A DNA stretch of 64,000 nucleotides. Source: Paenibacillus melissococcoides (GTDB lineage Bacteria; Bacillota; Bacilli; Paenibacillales; Paenibacillaceae). Each line of letters begins with the position of its first letter. The first letter of the stretch is position 1. The notes below the pieces were generated by a model. That model made no database searches, was not told where the DNA came from, and was given only the letters and a program-made list of their open reading frames with translations. Shown piece after piece: positions 1-8,885 of this stretch. The stretch lies in the NCBI GenBank assembly GCA_944800085.1, contig CALYLO010000001.1, positions 20,001 through 84,000 of the forward strand, given 5' to 3'. The position numbers and the translations under genes are program-made.

Positions 1-1421
<1,421 letters not shown>

Positions 1422-1483
1422 ACTAAGATGATTTGATGATTTTTACTTTCGCATTCAGTTTTTAAGGTACAATACCTTATCTG

Positions 1484-1600
1484 TTTGGTGGCGATGGCGG
1501 AGGGGTTCCACGCGTACCCATCCCGAACACGACCGTTAAGCCCTCCAGCGCCGATGGTACTTGGACCGCAGGGTCCTGGGAGAGTAGGACGCTGCCAAGC
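1484..1600 (+). rRNA. 5S rRNA
   Basis: About 117 nt, starting tttggtggcgatggcgg and ending cgctgccaagc. The two ends pair (ttggtggcg with cgctgccaa). The internal cccatcccgaacacg and the ggagagtaggacg loop E/helix IV segment are typical of Gram-positive 5S rRNA. It lies about 60 bp after 23S and 65 bp before the first tRNA, so the rRNA and tRNA genes are probably one transcript. Confidence 0.96.
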
Positions 1601-1664
1601 AGACAGAGATGCGAGCGTGGATTTGTGCTGCAAGTCCACGCAGCGCGGAACTGTTCCTTACTGT

Positions 1665-1740
1665 TCCCTGATAGCTCAGTCGGTAGAGCACTCGGCTGTT
1701 AACCGAGTTGTCACAGGTTCGAGTCCTGTTCGGGGAGCCA
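1665..1740 (+). tRNA. tRNA-Asn(GTT)
   Basis: 76 nt with encoded CCA. The acceptor arms tccctga and tcgggga pair with one wobble; the anticodon GTT is at 1698-1700. First gene of the rRNA-linked tRNA array. Confidence 0.96.
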
Positions 1741-1744
1741 TCTT

Positions 1745-1820
1745 GCTCTCATAGCTCAGTAGGTAGAGTGCATCCATGGTAAGGATGAGGTCACCGGTTC
1801 GATCCCGGTTGAGAGCTCCA
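1745..1820 (+). tRNA. tRNA-Thr(GGT)
   Basis: 76 nt with encoded CCA. Acceptor gctctca/tgagagc. The anticodon loop atggtaa reads GGT. Only 4 bp after tRNA-Asn. Confidence 0.93.
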
Positions 1821-1858
1821 GTACTCTTTTTTTACAAATTATAGATAAGCTATCCTGA

Positions 1859-1933
1859 GGCCCGTTGGTCAAGCGGTTAAGACACCGCCCTTTCACGGCG
1901 GTAACACGGGTTCGAATCCCGTACGGGTCACCA
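1859..1933 (+). tRNA. tRNA-Glu(TTC)
   Basis: 75 nt with encoded CCA. Acceptor ggcccgt/acgggtc; anticodon loop ctttcac reads TTC. A short T-rich stretch precedes it (1821-1858). Confidence 0.95.
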
Positions 1934-1939
1934 CTTTGT

Positions 1940-2015
1940 GGACGCTTAGCTCAGCTGGGAGAGCATCTGCCTTACAAGCAGAGGGTCGGCGGTTCGATCC
2001 CGTCAGCGTCCACCA
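1940..2015 (+). tRNA. tRNA-Val(TAC)
   Basis: 76 nt with encoded CCA. Acceptor ggacgct/agcgtcc; anticodon loop cttacaa reads TAC. Confidence 0.95.
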
Positions 2016-2024
2016 TTCATGTAA

Positions 2025-2100
2025 GCCGGTGTAGCTCAGTTGGTAGAGCGGCTGACTTGTAATCAGTAGGTCGTGGGTTTGACTCCTATCGCCGGCACCA
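2025..2100 (+). tRNA. tRNA-Thr(TGT)
   Basis: 76 nt with encoded CCA. Acceptor gccggtg/cgccggc region; anticodon loop cttgtaa reads TGT. Second Thr tRNA of the array, reading a different codon set from the GGT gene. Confidence 0.94.
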
Positions 2101-2122
2101 TGACACTACATTTGAACATCGT

Positions 2123-2197
2123 TGGGGATTAGCCAAGCGGTAAGGCAACGGACTTTGACTCCGTCATGCATAGGTTCGAATCCTATATCCCCAGCCA
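2123..2197 (+). tRNA. tRNA-Gln(TTG)
   Basis: 75 nt with encoded CCA. Acceptor tggggat/atcccca; anticodon loop ctttgac reads TTG. Confidence 0.95.
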
Positions 2198-2204
2198 TTT
2201 ATGA

Positions 2205-2280
2205 GAGCCATTAGCTCAGTTGGTAGAGCACCTGACTTTTAATCAGGGTGTCGAAGGTTCGAGTCCTTCATGGCTCACCA
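2205..2280 (+). tRNA. tRNA-Lys(TTT)
   Basis: 76 nt with encoded CCA. Acceptor gagccat/atggctc; anticodon loop cttttaa reads TTT. Confidence 0.95.
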
Positions 2281-2295
2281 GTAATTTATAGGAAT

Positions 2296-2378
2296 GCGCG
2301 TGTGGCGGAATTGGCAGACGCACTAGACTTAGGATCTAGCGGGCAACCGTGGGGGTTCAAGTCCCTCCACGCGCACCA
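2296..2378 (+). tRNA. tRNA-Leu(TAG)
   Basis: 83 nt with encoded CCA and a variable arm, as expected for a class II tRNA. Acceptor gcgcgtg/cacgcgc; anticodon loop acttagg reads TAG. Last gene of the rRNA-linked array, followed 10 bp later by an intrinsic terminator. Confidence 0.95.
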
Positions 2379-2387
2379 GTATCATGG

Positions 2388-2412
2388 AACCCTTGTCGGA
2401 CAAGGGTTTTTT
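2388..2412 (+). terminator. Intrinsic terminator of the rRNA-tRNA operon
   Basis: Perfect 8 bp stem aacccttg/caagggtt with a 5 nt loop, followed by a run of T. It sits just after tRNA-Leu. Confidence 0.9.
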
Positions 2413-2462
2413 GCTGTTTAAGGAGAAAAGCCGGTCAAGATGGAATGTCAGGAGGGGAATGG

Positions 2463-3263
2463 ATGTCTCGAGAACTGTGGCCATGCTGGGATACGTTCCG
2501 TATTCGCGCTCTCCCTGACTGGGAGCGTGCTGCTGACTCTGGACGAATCGCTTTATCGAAGGAGGAGCTGCTCACCGAAGCAGGAATCCGCCGTCTGTTG
2601 CCGGAGGCGAAGCGCCTGTACCGATGTTCGGACGACAAGGTGGCTGCTTCGCTCTTTATAAAGCGGTATGCGCATCCCTTAGCCGGGGGAGGAATGCATG
2701 CTTTCTCCAGATTGGGACGGCTGCTGAATCCCGACAAATGGTCCTTTGCCCTTATACTCGACGCATCTGGAGATATCCATATCATAGGAGAGCCAGAGCT
2801 TGAGCCCGATATGGGGGAAGGCAGACAGCTTGCCCGGGATCGGCAGATACAGCTTTTGTTCAAGGAACATATTAACCGATTATTTCACCTGATGAACCAG
2901 GTATGCGGCCTTTTAATAAAAGTGCTCTGAACCAATGTTGCGAACGTGCTTGAGTATTATTACGATCTTTGGGCTGCAGAGGCGCAGACAACGACGCAGG
3001 AGCGGCTTTTGCAGGAAGATAGGAATTGGGTATTGCACGAGGCTGCAGGCGCCTTGTACGGCCAATACGAGGCCAATCCGTTGGCATTCAGCTACACGGT
3101 TATCCCGCATCCTGCACAGAAGGGCAATATGTTAAGGATTCGCGAAGTCTGCTGCCTTAAGTTCCGAAGCGACCAAGGGGTTCATTGCACGACCTGTCCG
3201 CATGTTACAGAGCAGGAGCGGGCCGATATTTGCAAAATTGTATCTCTAAACAAAAAAATATAA
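2463..3263 (+). pseudogene. FhuF-like ferric siderophore reductase, interrupted by in-frame TGA
   Basis: Two reading pieces in the same frame, 2463-2930 and 2931-3263, are separated only by a TGA at 2928-2930. Read through, they give about 266 residues, close to the FhuF family length. The C-terminal piece carries C-C-x10-C-x2-C (CC at 3150-3155), the 2Fe-2S signature of the FhuF family, which reduces siderophore-bound Fe(III) in the cytoplasm. At the TGA the context is KVL-stop-TNVANVLEYY, where family members usually have a tryptophan, so the likely change is TGG to TGA. The start at 2463 is chosen because aggagggg lies 6-13 bp upstream; an in-frame ATG at 2445 overlaps that site. The gene sits between two tRNA arrays. 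A sequencing error cannot be excluded. Confidence 0.72.
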
Positions 3264-3271
3264 ATTTCATA

Positions 3272-3300
3272 TTGCATTTATAATTGTTTTATGATATATT
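3272..3300 (+). promoter_or_regulatory. Sigma-A-type promoter of tRNA cassette 1
   Basis: TTGCAT (3272-3277), 17 bp spacer, TATATT (3295-3300), 42 bp before tRNA-Gly. The weakest of the three cassette promoters by match to consensus. Confidence 0.6.
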
Positions 3301-3342
3301 ATTACTTGTCGCTTCTGATAAAACTTGATGAAGAGATAAGCT

Positions 3343-3417
3343 GCGGACATAGCTCAGTGGTAGAGTATCGCCTTGCCAAGGCGAGGGTCGCGGGTTCGAA
3401 TCCCGTTGTCCGCTCCA
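3343..3417 (+). tRNA. tRNA-Gly(GCC), cassette copy 1
   Basis: 75 nt with encoded CCA. Acceptor gcggaca/tgtccgc; anticodon loop ttgccaa reads GCC. Appears identical to the genes at 4438 and 5007. Confidence 0.95.
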
Positions 3418-3425
3418 GAATATAT

Positions 3426-3502
3426 GCGCCCTTAGCTCAGCCGGATAGAGCGTTTGACTACGAATCAAAAGGTCGGGAGTTCGAATCTCTCAGGGCGCGC
3501 CA
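3426..3502 (+). tRNA. tRNA-Arg(ACG), cassette copy 1
   Basis: 77 nt with encoded CCA. Acceptor gcgccct/agggcgc; anticodon loop ctacgaa reads ACG (expected to be edited to ICG). Appears identical to the genes at 4521 and 5090. Confidence 0.95.
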
Positions 3503-3523
3503 CTTCAACAAATGGATACGCAT

Positions 3524-3600
3524 CGGGACGTAGCTCAGCTTGGTAGAGCACCTGGTTTGGGACCAGGGGGTCGCATGTTCAAATCGTGTCGTCCCGACCA
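3524..3600 (+). tRNA. tRNA-Pro(TGG), cassette copy 1
   Basis: 77 nt with encoded CCA. Acceptor cgggacg/cgtcccg; anticodon loop tttggga reads TGG. Appears identical to the genes at 4621 and 5191. Confidence 0.95.
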
Positions 3601-3608
3601 TTTATTTT

Positions 3609-3682
3609 GCGGGTGTAGTTCAATGGTAGAACTCCAGCCTTCCAAGCTGGTAGCGTGGGTTCGATTCCCATCACCCGCTCCA
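3609..3682 (+). tRNA. tRNA-Gly(TCC), cassette copy 1
   Basis: 74 nt with encoded CCA. Acceptor gcgggtg/cacccgc; anticodon loop cttccaa reads TCC. Appears identical to the genes at 4705 and 5275. Confidence 0.95.
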
Positions 3683-3696
3683 TAGTGACATCGATT

Positions 3697-3720
3697 AACC
3701 GCCGTAGGGCGGTTTTGTTT
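3697..3720 (+). terminator. Intrinsic terminator after tRNA cassette 1
   Basis: 7 bp stem aaccgcc/ggcggtt with a short loop, followed by tttgttt. Cassette copy 2 lacks an equivalent; its downstream DNA is instead the structured repeat at 4779-4930. Confidence 0.75.
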
Positions 3721-4366
3721 GCGTTTAAGGGCAGGTTGAACTGCTTAAGTAGCGGCTATGAATCCGTTTCGAGCCAAGGATGCTCCCTAAGCGAAGCAAA
3801 GCTGCAATTTTACAGTATTTATTTGGCTGCAGGCAGCTACTTAGGAGGGTTCCTGCAAATGTGCAGGATTTCACCCCGGTTAACCGCCATTATGAGCGAA
3901 ATAACCCGAAAATGATGCAGGTTTGCAGGAATTTCTTTTGCGGAAAAGGCGGGCGCCGGGAATACTGTAATGTTGCAGGAAATGCTAAGCAGTGGAACGT
4001 AATGAGAGGTCCTCATATATGCGAACATGAGAGCAGCACCGGCAGCGGACGGCCTTAGGCAATTCGTTATGTCGCGGGAGCCAGGCGCAGTTGTTTGACC
4101 ATCGTGACAAAACCCGAACAGAGGCATCATCGGATTCTGGAGGCGTATCCCGTCCTGAGGCGTCATCGTACCCTGAGGCATAGTCCCAACATGGAGCTCG
4201 ATTCAGGTTTTATGTTGTCCACGCTCTGCGATGCTATTCGGGAGTTCGTGACTTCTTTAGCAGTATGGTGAACTCTAGCTCCAGAATATATTCCTTCTCC
4301 GCTTGTTAGTTTCTGCCATTAATACGTCCGTACGATCTGCACTCAATAATTGGCATCAACTTCTTG
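3721..4366. other. Intergenic stretch between tRNA cassettes 1 and 2
   Basis: No supported gene; the open frames here have no convincing ribosome-binding site or recognisable protein. Between about 3850 and 3985 the motif tgcagg recurs several times, including the imperfect palindrome cctgcaaatgtgcagg. The rest shows nothing recognisable until the promoter at 4367. Confidence 0.5.
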
Positions 4367-4395
4367 TTGATACCCTCTAAGAAATGTGTTATTAT
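4367..4395 (+). promoter_or_regulatory. Sigma-A-type promoter of tRNA cassette 2
   Basis: TTGATA (4367-4372), 17 bp spacer, TATTAT (4390-4395), 42 bp before tRNA-Gly; the same distance as in cassette 1. Confidence 0.7.
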
Positions 4396-4437
4396 ATTTA
4401 CGTTGTGCAATAATATACAACATACAATGTACATCAT

Positions 4438-4512
4438 GCGGACATAGCTCAGTGGTAGAGTATCGCCTTGCCAAGGCGAGGGTCGCGGGTTCGAATCCCG
4501 TTGTCCGCTCCA
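4438..4512 (+). tRNA. tRNA-Gly(GCC), cassette copy 2
   Basis: 75 nt with encoded CCA. Same sequence by eye as 3343-3417. Confidence 0.95.
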
Positions 4513-4520
4513 GAATATAT

Positions 4521-4597
4521 GCGCCCTTAGCTCAGCCGGATAGAGCGTTTGACTACGAATCAAAAGGTCGGGAGTTCGAATCTCTCAGGGCGCGCCA
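4521..4597 (+). tRNA. tRNA-Arg(ACG), cassette copy 2
   Basis: 77 nt with encoded CCA. Same sequence by eye as 3426-3502. Confidence 0.95.
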
Positions 4598-4620
4598 TTT
4601 CAACAATCGGATACATACAT

Positions 4621-4697
4621 CGGGACGTAGCTCAGCTTGGTAGAGCACCTGGTTTGGGACCAGGGGGTCGCATGTTCAAATCGTGTCGTCCCGACCA
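4621..4697 (+). tRNA. tRNA-Pro(TGG), cassette copy 2
   Basis: 77 nt with encoded CCA. Same sequence by eye as 3524-3600, although the spacer before it has drifted. Confidence 0.95.
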
Positions 4698-4704
4698 TTT
4701 CTTT

Positions 4705-4778
4705 GCGGGTGTAGTTCAATGGTAGAACTCCAGCCTTCCAAGCTGGTAGCGTGGGTTCGATTCCCATCACCCGCTCCA
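4705..4778 (+). tRNA. tRNA-Gly(TCC), cassette copy 2
   Basis: 74 nt with encoded CCA. Same sequence by eye as 3609-3682. Its last 19 nt recur at 4912-4930. Confidence 0.95.
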
Positions 4779-4930
4779 ATAGCTTCTTGATGTGGGAAGT
4801 AACCCCAGGGTTCGACCGTTCGTGCATGCATCGGAGCGATGCGAATCAGGACGCGCGTCAACATGAACCGCCAGGCCTGCCGCAGGCAGACCGAATCGGA
4901 GCATGTTGAGTATTCCCATCACCCGCTCCA
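4779..4930 (+). repeat. Structured spacer repeat ending in a tRNA-Gly 3'-end duplicate, copy A
   Basis: About 150 bp, almost the same as 5349-5501. It contains perfect inverted repeats (gcatcg/cgatgc, gcctgc/gcaggc) enclosed by a longer-range caacatg/catgttg pair. It ends at 4912-4930 with attcccatcacccgctcca, an exact copy of the last 19 nt of tRNA-Gly(TCC). No protein is supported. It could be a relic of integration at the tRNA 3' end, or an untranslated structured RNA segment; the sequence does not decide. Confidence 0.75.
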
Positions 4931-4957
4931 TCATCTGCATTCTTGCGGGAAGCGATG

Positions 4958-4986
4958 TTGAAATTCAACGCAAGTTGTGGTATAAT
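4958..4986 (+). promoter_or_regulatory. Strong sigma-A promoter of tRNA cassette 3
   Basis: TTGAAA (4958-4963), exactly 17 bp spacer, perfect TATAAT (4981-4986). The strongest of the three cassette promoters, 20 bp before tRNA-Gly. Confidence 0.85.
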
Positions 4987-5006
4987 AATTAATGTTGAAA
5001 ATTAAT

Positions 5007-5081
5007 GCGGACATAGCTCAGTGGTAGAGTATCGCCTTGCCAAGGCGAGGGTCGCGGGTTCGAATCCCGTTGTCCGCTCCA
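5007..5081 (+). tRNA. tRNA-Gly(GCC), cassette copy 3
   Basis: 75 nt with encoded CCA. Same sequence by eye as the genes at 3343 and 4438. Confidence 0.95.
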
Positions 5082-5089
5082 GAATAAAT

Positions 5090-5166
5090 GCGCCCTTAGC
5101 TCAGCCGGATAGAGCGTTTGACTACGAATCAAAAGGTCGGGAGTTCGAATCTCTCAGGGCGCGCCA
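5090..5166 (+). tRNA. tRNA-Arg(ACG), cassette copy 3
   Basis: 77 nt with encoded CCA. Same sequence by eye as the genes at 3426 and 4521. Confidence 0.95.
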
Positions 5167-5190
5167 TTTCAAACAAACGGATACGTACAT

Positions 5191-5267
5191 CGGGACGTAG
5201 CTCAGCTTGGTAGAGCACCTGGTTTGGGACCAGGGGGTCGCATGTTCAAATCGTGTCGTCCCGACCA
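5191..5267 (+). tRNA. tRNA-Pro(TGG), cassette copy 3
   Basis: 77 nt with encoded CCA. Same sequence by eye as the genes at 3524 and 4621. Confidence 0.95.
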
Positions 5268-5274
5268 TTTCTTT

Positions 5275-5348
5275 GCGGGTGTAGTTCAATGGTAGAACTC
5301 CAGCCTTCCAAGCTGGTAGCGTGGGTTCGATTCCCATCACCCGCTCCA
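5275..5348 (+). tRNA. tRNA-Gly(TCC), cassette copy 3
   Basis: 74 nt with encoded CCA. Same sequence by eye as the genes at 3609 and 4705. Confidence 0.95.
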
Positions 5349-5501
5349 ATAGCTTCTTGATGTGGGAAGCGAACCCCAGGGTTCGACCGTCCGTGCATGC
5401 ATCGGAGCGATGCGAATCAGGACGCGCGTCAACATGAACCGCCAGGCCTGCCGCAGGCAGTCCGAATCGGAGCATGTTGAGTATTCCCTTCACCCGATCC
5501 A
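5349..5501 (+). repeat. Structured spacer repeat ending in a decayed tRNA-Gly 3'-end duplicate, copy B
   Basis: Second copy of the 4779-4930 repeat with only a few substitutions. The terminal tRNA-Gly 3'-end copy (5483-5501) has two mismatches, so it has decayed relative to copy A. The caacatg/catgttg and inner palindromes are retained. Confidence 0.75.
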
Positions 5502-5538
5502 TTTATAATCTCAAGACAGTACATATTTCGCACCGAAC

Positions 5539-5567
5539 GGACCTTCGATGAGAAGGTCCTTTTTTTA
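5539..5567 (+). terminator. Intrinsic terminator after tRNA cassette 3
   Basis: Perfect 8 bp stem ggaccttc/gaaggtcc, 5 nt loop, then seven T. Confidence 0.92.
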
Positions 5568-5721
5568 TTTCCAACTCCGAACTTCCGAACTAATGAGAAG
5601 ATGCACATAGGTAACGTCCGATTTTTTCATAATAAAGTAAAGATTTTCGAGTTATTTTGTAGTATGATGTTAGGAAAGCCAAAATCCGTTGGAACAGGAT
5701 TGGAGAGATAGGGGGAGACGA

Positions 5722-8514
5722 ATGACAGACCTTACGTTAACCGCGAGCAAAGCGAACTCCAACAACTTGTTGCGGAGGGACGTTCGTTTTCTGGGTAATA
5801 TCCTCGGTGAAGTGCTTGTCCATCAGGCCGGGAACGAGCTGCTTGACATTGTGGAGAAGATTCGGGAAATAAGCAAATCGTTGCGAGCTGTATTTCTGCC
5901 AGAATTATACGAAGAGTTCAAACAACTGATCAATACGTTGAACCCAGATATCCGGCATCAAGTGATACGTGCTTTTGCGATTTATTTTCAATTGGTGAAT
6001 ATCGCGGAACAGAATCACCGCATCCGGCGCAAGCGCGATTATGAACGTTCCGCCGGCGAGACGGTCCAGCCGGGCTCGATCGAGAGCGTCATTCTGGAAT
6101 TGAAGGAGCGCAATTGTCCGGAAGAGGAATTGCGCGAGATTCTGGAGAGCATCTCGCTGGAGCTTGTCATGACCGCCCATCCGACCGAGGCGATGCGCCG
6201 CGCGATTCTCGATATTCATAAGCGGATTGCGGAAGACATGATGCTGCTTGACAATCCTACGCTGACGTATCGGGAGCGCGAGCAGCTGCGCGACAAGCTA
6301 TTGAATGAAGTGATTACGCTGTGGCAGACGGATGAACTCCGGGATCGGAAGCCGACGGTATTGGATGAAGTCCGCAATGGACTGTATTACTTCAATGAGA
6401 CGTTATTCGATGTTCTGCCTGAGGTATATCAGGAACTGGAACGTTGCCTTGACAAATATTATCCGACGCAGAGCTGGCATGTGCCGACTTATCTGCGGTT
6501 CGGTTCCTGGATCGGAGGAGACCGGGACGGCAATCCGTCCGTCACCGCGGAAGTAACGTGGAAGACGCTGCAGATGCACCGGAAGCTTGCGATTCGCAAA
6601 TACGAAGAACGGCTGAAGGAATTGTTCCGCAGTCTGAGCTTCAGCACCAGCATTGTACAAGTATCCGATGAGCTGCTGCAATCGATTGCGGCCGATCGCG
6701 AGAATGTCCCGTTGAAGCGGGCCGAATTTTGGAATAATGAAAAAGAACCGTATCGCATCAAGTTAATCTATATGTTCGAGCGATTGAACAATATGATGGA
6801 CGAGTCTACGCGAGACACTTCTGCGCGTTACCGCGATCCTGTGGAATTCGTAGAGGATCTGCGCATTATTGATCGCAGTCTTCGCCACCATTATGCGGAT
6901 TATGTAGCCGATACGCTTGTCACGAAGCTGATTCGCCAAGTCGAATTGTTCGGCTTCTATATGGCCGCGCTTGATATTCGCCAGCACAGCAAAGAGCATG
7001 AGAGCGCCATGACCGAGATTTTGGCCAACATGAAGATTGTCGATAATTACGGCGCGCTCAGCGAGGAAGAAAAAATCGATTTGCTTCATAAGCTATTGCA
7101 GGACCCAAGACCATTGGTGTCGTCTTATATAGAGTACAGCGAGTCGACCCGGGAATGTCTGGACGTCTACCGTACGATCCAGCGCGCCCAGAAGGAGTTC
7201 GGCGAGAAATGCATCACCAGCTACTTGATTAGCATGGCGGAAGCGGCCAGCGATGTGCTGGAGGTCATGCTGCTTGCGAAGGAAGTCGGCCTGTTCCGTC
7301 AGGAAGCGAACGGCAAGGTTCACTGCACGCTTCAAGCCGTTCCGCTGTTCGAGACGATTGACGACCTCCATGCAGCGCCAGGCATCATGAAGCGGTTGTT
7401 CGACCTTCCGATTTACCGGAGCGCCGTCAGCGCGATGAACGAGGTCCAGGAGATTATGCTGGGGTACTCCGACAGCAACAAGGACGGAGGCGTATTTACG
7501 GCGAACTGGGAGCTGCGGATGGCGCTCAAGGAATTGACAGCAATGGCTCAAAACTATAATGTTAAAATTAAGTTCTTCCATGGACGGGGCGGAGCGCTCG
7601 GCCGCGGGGGAATGCCGCTGAACCGGAGCATTCTTGCCCAGCCGCCGCACACGATCGGGGGCGGCATCAAGATTACGGAGCAGGGCGAGGTTCTGTCCTC
7701 CCGTTATGCGATGCAGGGCATTGCCTACCGCAGTCTGGAGCAAGCGACCTCTGCGCTCATTCAAGCCGCTATGCTGGCACGGACAGACCATACGGATTTA
7801 TACGAATCCAAGTGGAAAGAGCTGATGGAGAGCATTTCCCAGACGTCGTTGGAGAAATATCAGGATTTGATTTTCCGGGATCCGGATTTCCTGACTTACT
7901 TCAAGGAATCGACGCCGCTGCCTGAAGTCGGCGAGCTGAACATCGGTTCCCGGCCTTCGAAACGGAAGAACAGCGACCGGTTTGAGGATTTGCGTGCCAT
8001 ACCATGGGTGTTTGCGTGGACGCAGAGCCGATATCTGCTGCCGGCGTGGTACGCGGCAGGAACAGGCCTGCAGAGCTTCTATCAGGGCAAGGAAGAGAAT
8101 CTGGCCGTGATGCGCGACATGTACCGCCATTATTCCTTCTTCCAGTCCATGATCGACAGTCTGCAGATGGCCTTGGCCAAGGCCGACTTGGTCATCGCCA
8201 AGGAGTATTCCGGCATGGTGAAGGATGACGCCGTGCGGGAACGCATCTTTAGCCTGATTGAAGAAGAGTACAAATTAACGTCGGATTTGATTCTGAAGAT
8301 TACGGGACAGCAGGAGATTCTCGACAATGTCCCGGTCATTCAGGAATCGATCCGGCTCCGCAATCCGTATGTGGATCCGCTCAGCTATATGCAGGTTGGT
8401 CTCGTATCCGAATTGCGTGAACTGCGTGAAGCGGGCAATGACAATCCGATTCTGCTTCGTGAGGTGCTATTGACCATCAATGGCATTGCGGCAGGACTTC
8501 GGAATACAGGTTGA
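5722..8514 (+). CDS. ppc: Phosphoenolpyruvate carboxylase
   Basis: Converts phosphoenolpyruvate and bicarbonate to oxaloacetate, an anaplerotic cytoplasmic reaction. The 930-residue product has the family landmarks: VMTAHPTEA with the catalytic His at about residue 153, GGDRDGNP for phosphoenolpyruvate binding, SDSNKDGG, the mobile-loop motif FHGRGGALGRGG with His 620 and Arg 622, and the invariant-type C-terminus ending LRNTG. The ATG at 5722 is chosen because aggggg lies 7-12 bp upstream; an in-frame TTG at 5689 has no such site. A TATGAT at 5663-5668 may be the -10 element, but no convincing -35 is seen. The gene is a single transcription unit, with a terminator at 8587. Length is normal for bacterial enzymes. 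Confidence 0.97.
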   Translation: MTDLTLTASKANSNNLLRRDVRFLGNILGEVLVHQAGNELLDIVEKIREISKSLRAVFLPELYEEFKQLINTLNPDIRHQVIRAFAIYFQLVNIAEQNHRIRRKRDYERSAGETVQPGSIESVILELKERNCPEEELREILESISLELVMTAHPTEAMRRAILDIHKRIAEDMMLLDNPTLTYREREQLRDKLLNEVITLWQTDELRDRKPTVLDEVRNGLYYFNETLFDVLPEVYQELERCLDKYYPTQSWHVPTYLRFGSWIGGDRDGNPSVTAEVTWKTLQMHRKLAIRKYEERLKELFRSLSFSTSIVQVSDELLQSIAADRENVPLKRAEFWNNEKEPYRIKLIYMFERLNNMMDESTRDTSARYRDPVEFVEDLRIIDRSLRHHYADYVADTLVTKLIRQVELFGFYMAALDIRQHSKEHESAMTEILANMKIVDNYGALSEEEKIDLLHKLLQDPRPLVSSYIEYSESTRECLDVYRTIQRAQKEFGEKCITSYLISMAEAASDVLEVMLLAKEVGLFRQEANGKVHCTLQAVPLFETIDDLHAAPGIMKRLFDLPIYRSAVSAMNEVQEIMLGYSDSNKDGGVFTANWELRMALKELTAMAQNYNVKIKFFHGRGGALGRGGMPLNRSILAQPPHTIGGGIKITEQGEVLSSRYAMQGIAYRSLEQATSALIQAAMLARTDHTDLYESKWKELMESISQTSLEKYQDLIFRDPDFLTYFKESTPLPEVGELNIGSRPSKRKNSDRFEDLRAIPWVFAWTQSRYLLPAWYAAGTGLQSFYQGKEENLAVMRDMYRHYSFFQSMIDSLQMALAKADLVIAKEYSGMVKDDAVRERIFSLIEEEYKLTSDLILKITGQQEILDNVPVIQESIRLRNPYVDPLSYMQVGLVSELRELREAGNDNPILLREVLLTINGIAAGLRNTG

Positions 8515-8586
8515 TGGCTGACAAGTAGGAATTCACCGTATATAGGATTCGTCGATTCGACCAGCATAGGAAGCAAGCGGCGATGC

Positions 8587-8620
8587 AGTCGAGTCTTGAG
8601 TATTCAAGACTCGACTTTTC
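8587..8620 (+). terminator. Intrinsic terminator of ppc
   Basis: Perfect 13 bp stem agtcgagtcttga/tcaagactcgact with a 4 nt loop and a short T run. Confidence 0.9.
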
Positions 8621-8885
8621 CTGTGTAGACGCAGGACAGGTTCAACGGGAGAGAAGGAATCGTGTGCCGGGGGGACGGGCCTTGAAGCGTGGAAGAGGGC
8701 ATAATGCCTGTGAGCCACGCATAGATTCGACGGCCATCGTGCAGCGTGATAAGTGGACGGATGGACAGAGTACAGGGGACGGTGCTCCATAGGTTCGGAT
8801 TCCTGCTTGCGATGTCCGGCATTGTCATTGTACCGCAATGATTGTAGACATCGGCATTAACGGGCAGTGAGGATGGAGGGAGACC
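8621..8885. other. Intergenic region upstream of sigW
   Basis: No gene is supported between the ppc terminator and sigW. No match to the SigW consensus TGAAAC-N16-CGTA was found here. A TTGTCA at 8822-8827 with a poor -10 at 17 bp is the only sigma-A-like candidate seen. Confidence 0.4.

Noticed and set aside
2928..2930. TGA read as selenocysteine
   Set aside because: The site corresponds to a tryptophan position in the family and no SECIS-like hairpin was noticed just downstream.
3837..4181. Minus-strand frame of 114 codons between tRNA cassettes
   Set aside because: No ribosome site, no recognisable motif, composition unlike the real genes nearby.
5122..5502. Minus-strand frame of 126 codons over tRNA cassette 3
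   Set aside because: It is antisense to tRNA genes, giving the familiar spurious GIEPTLPAWKAG and RDSNSRP peptides.
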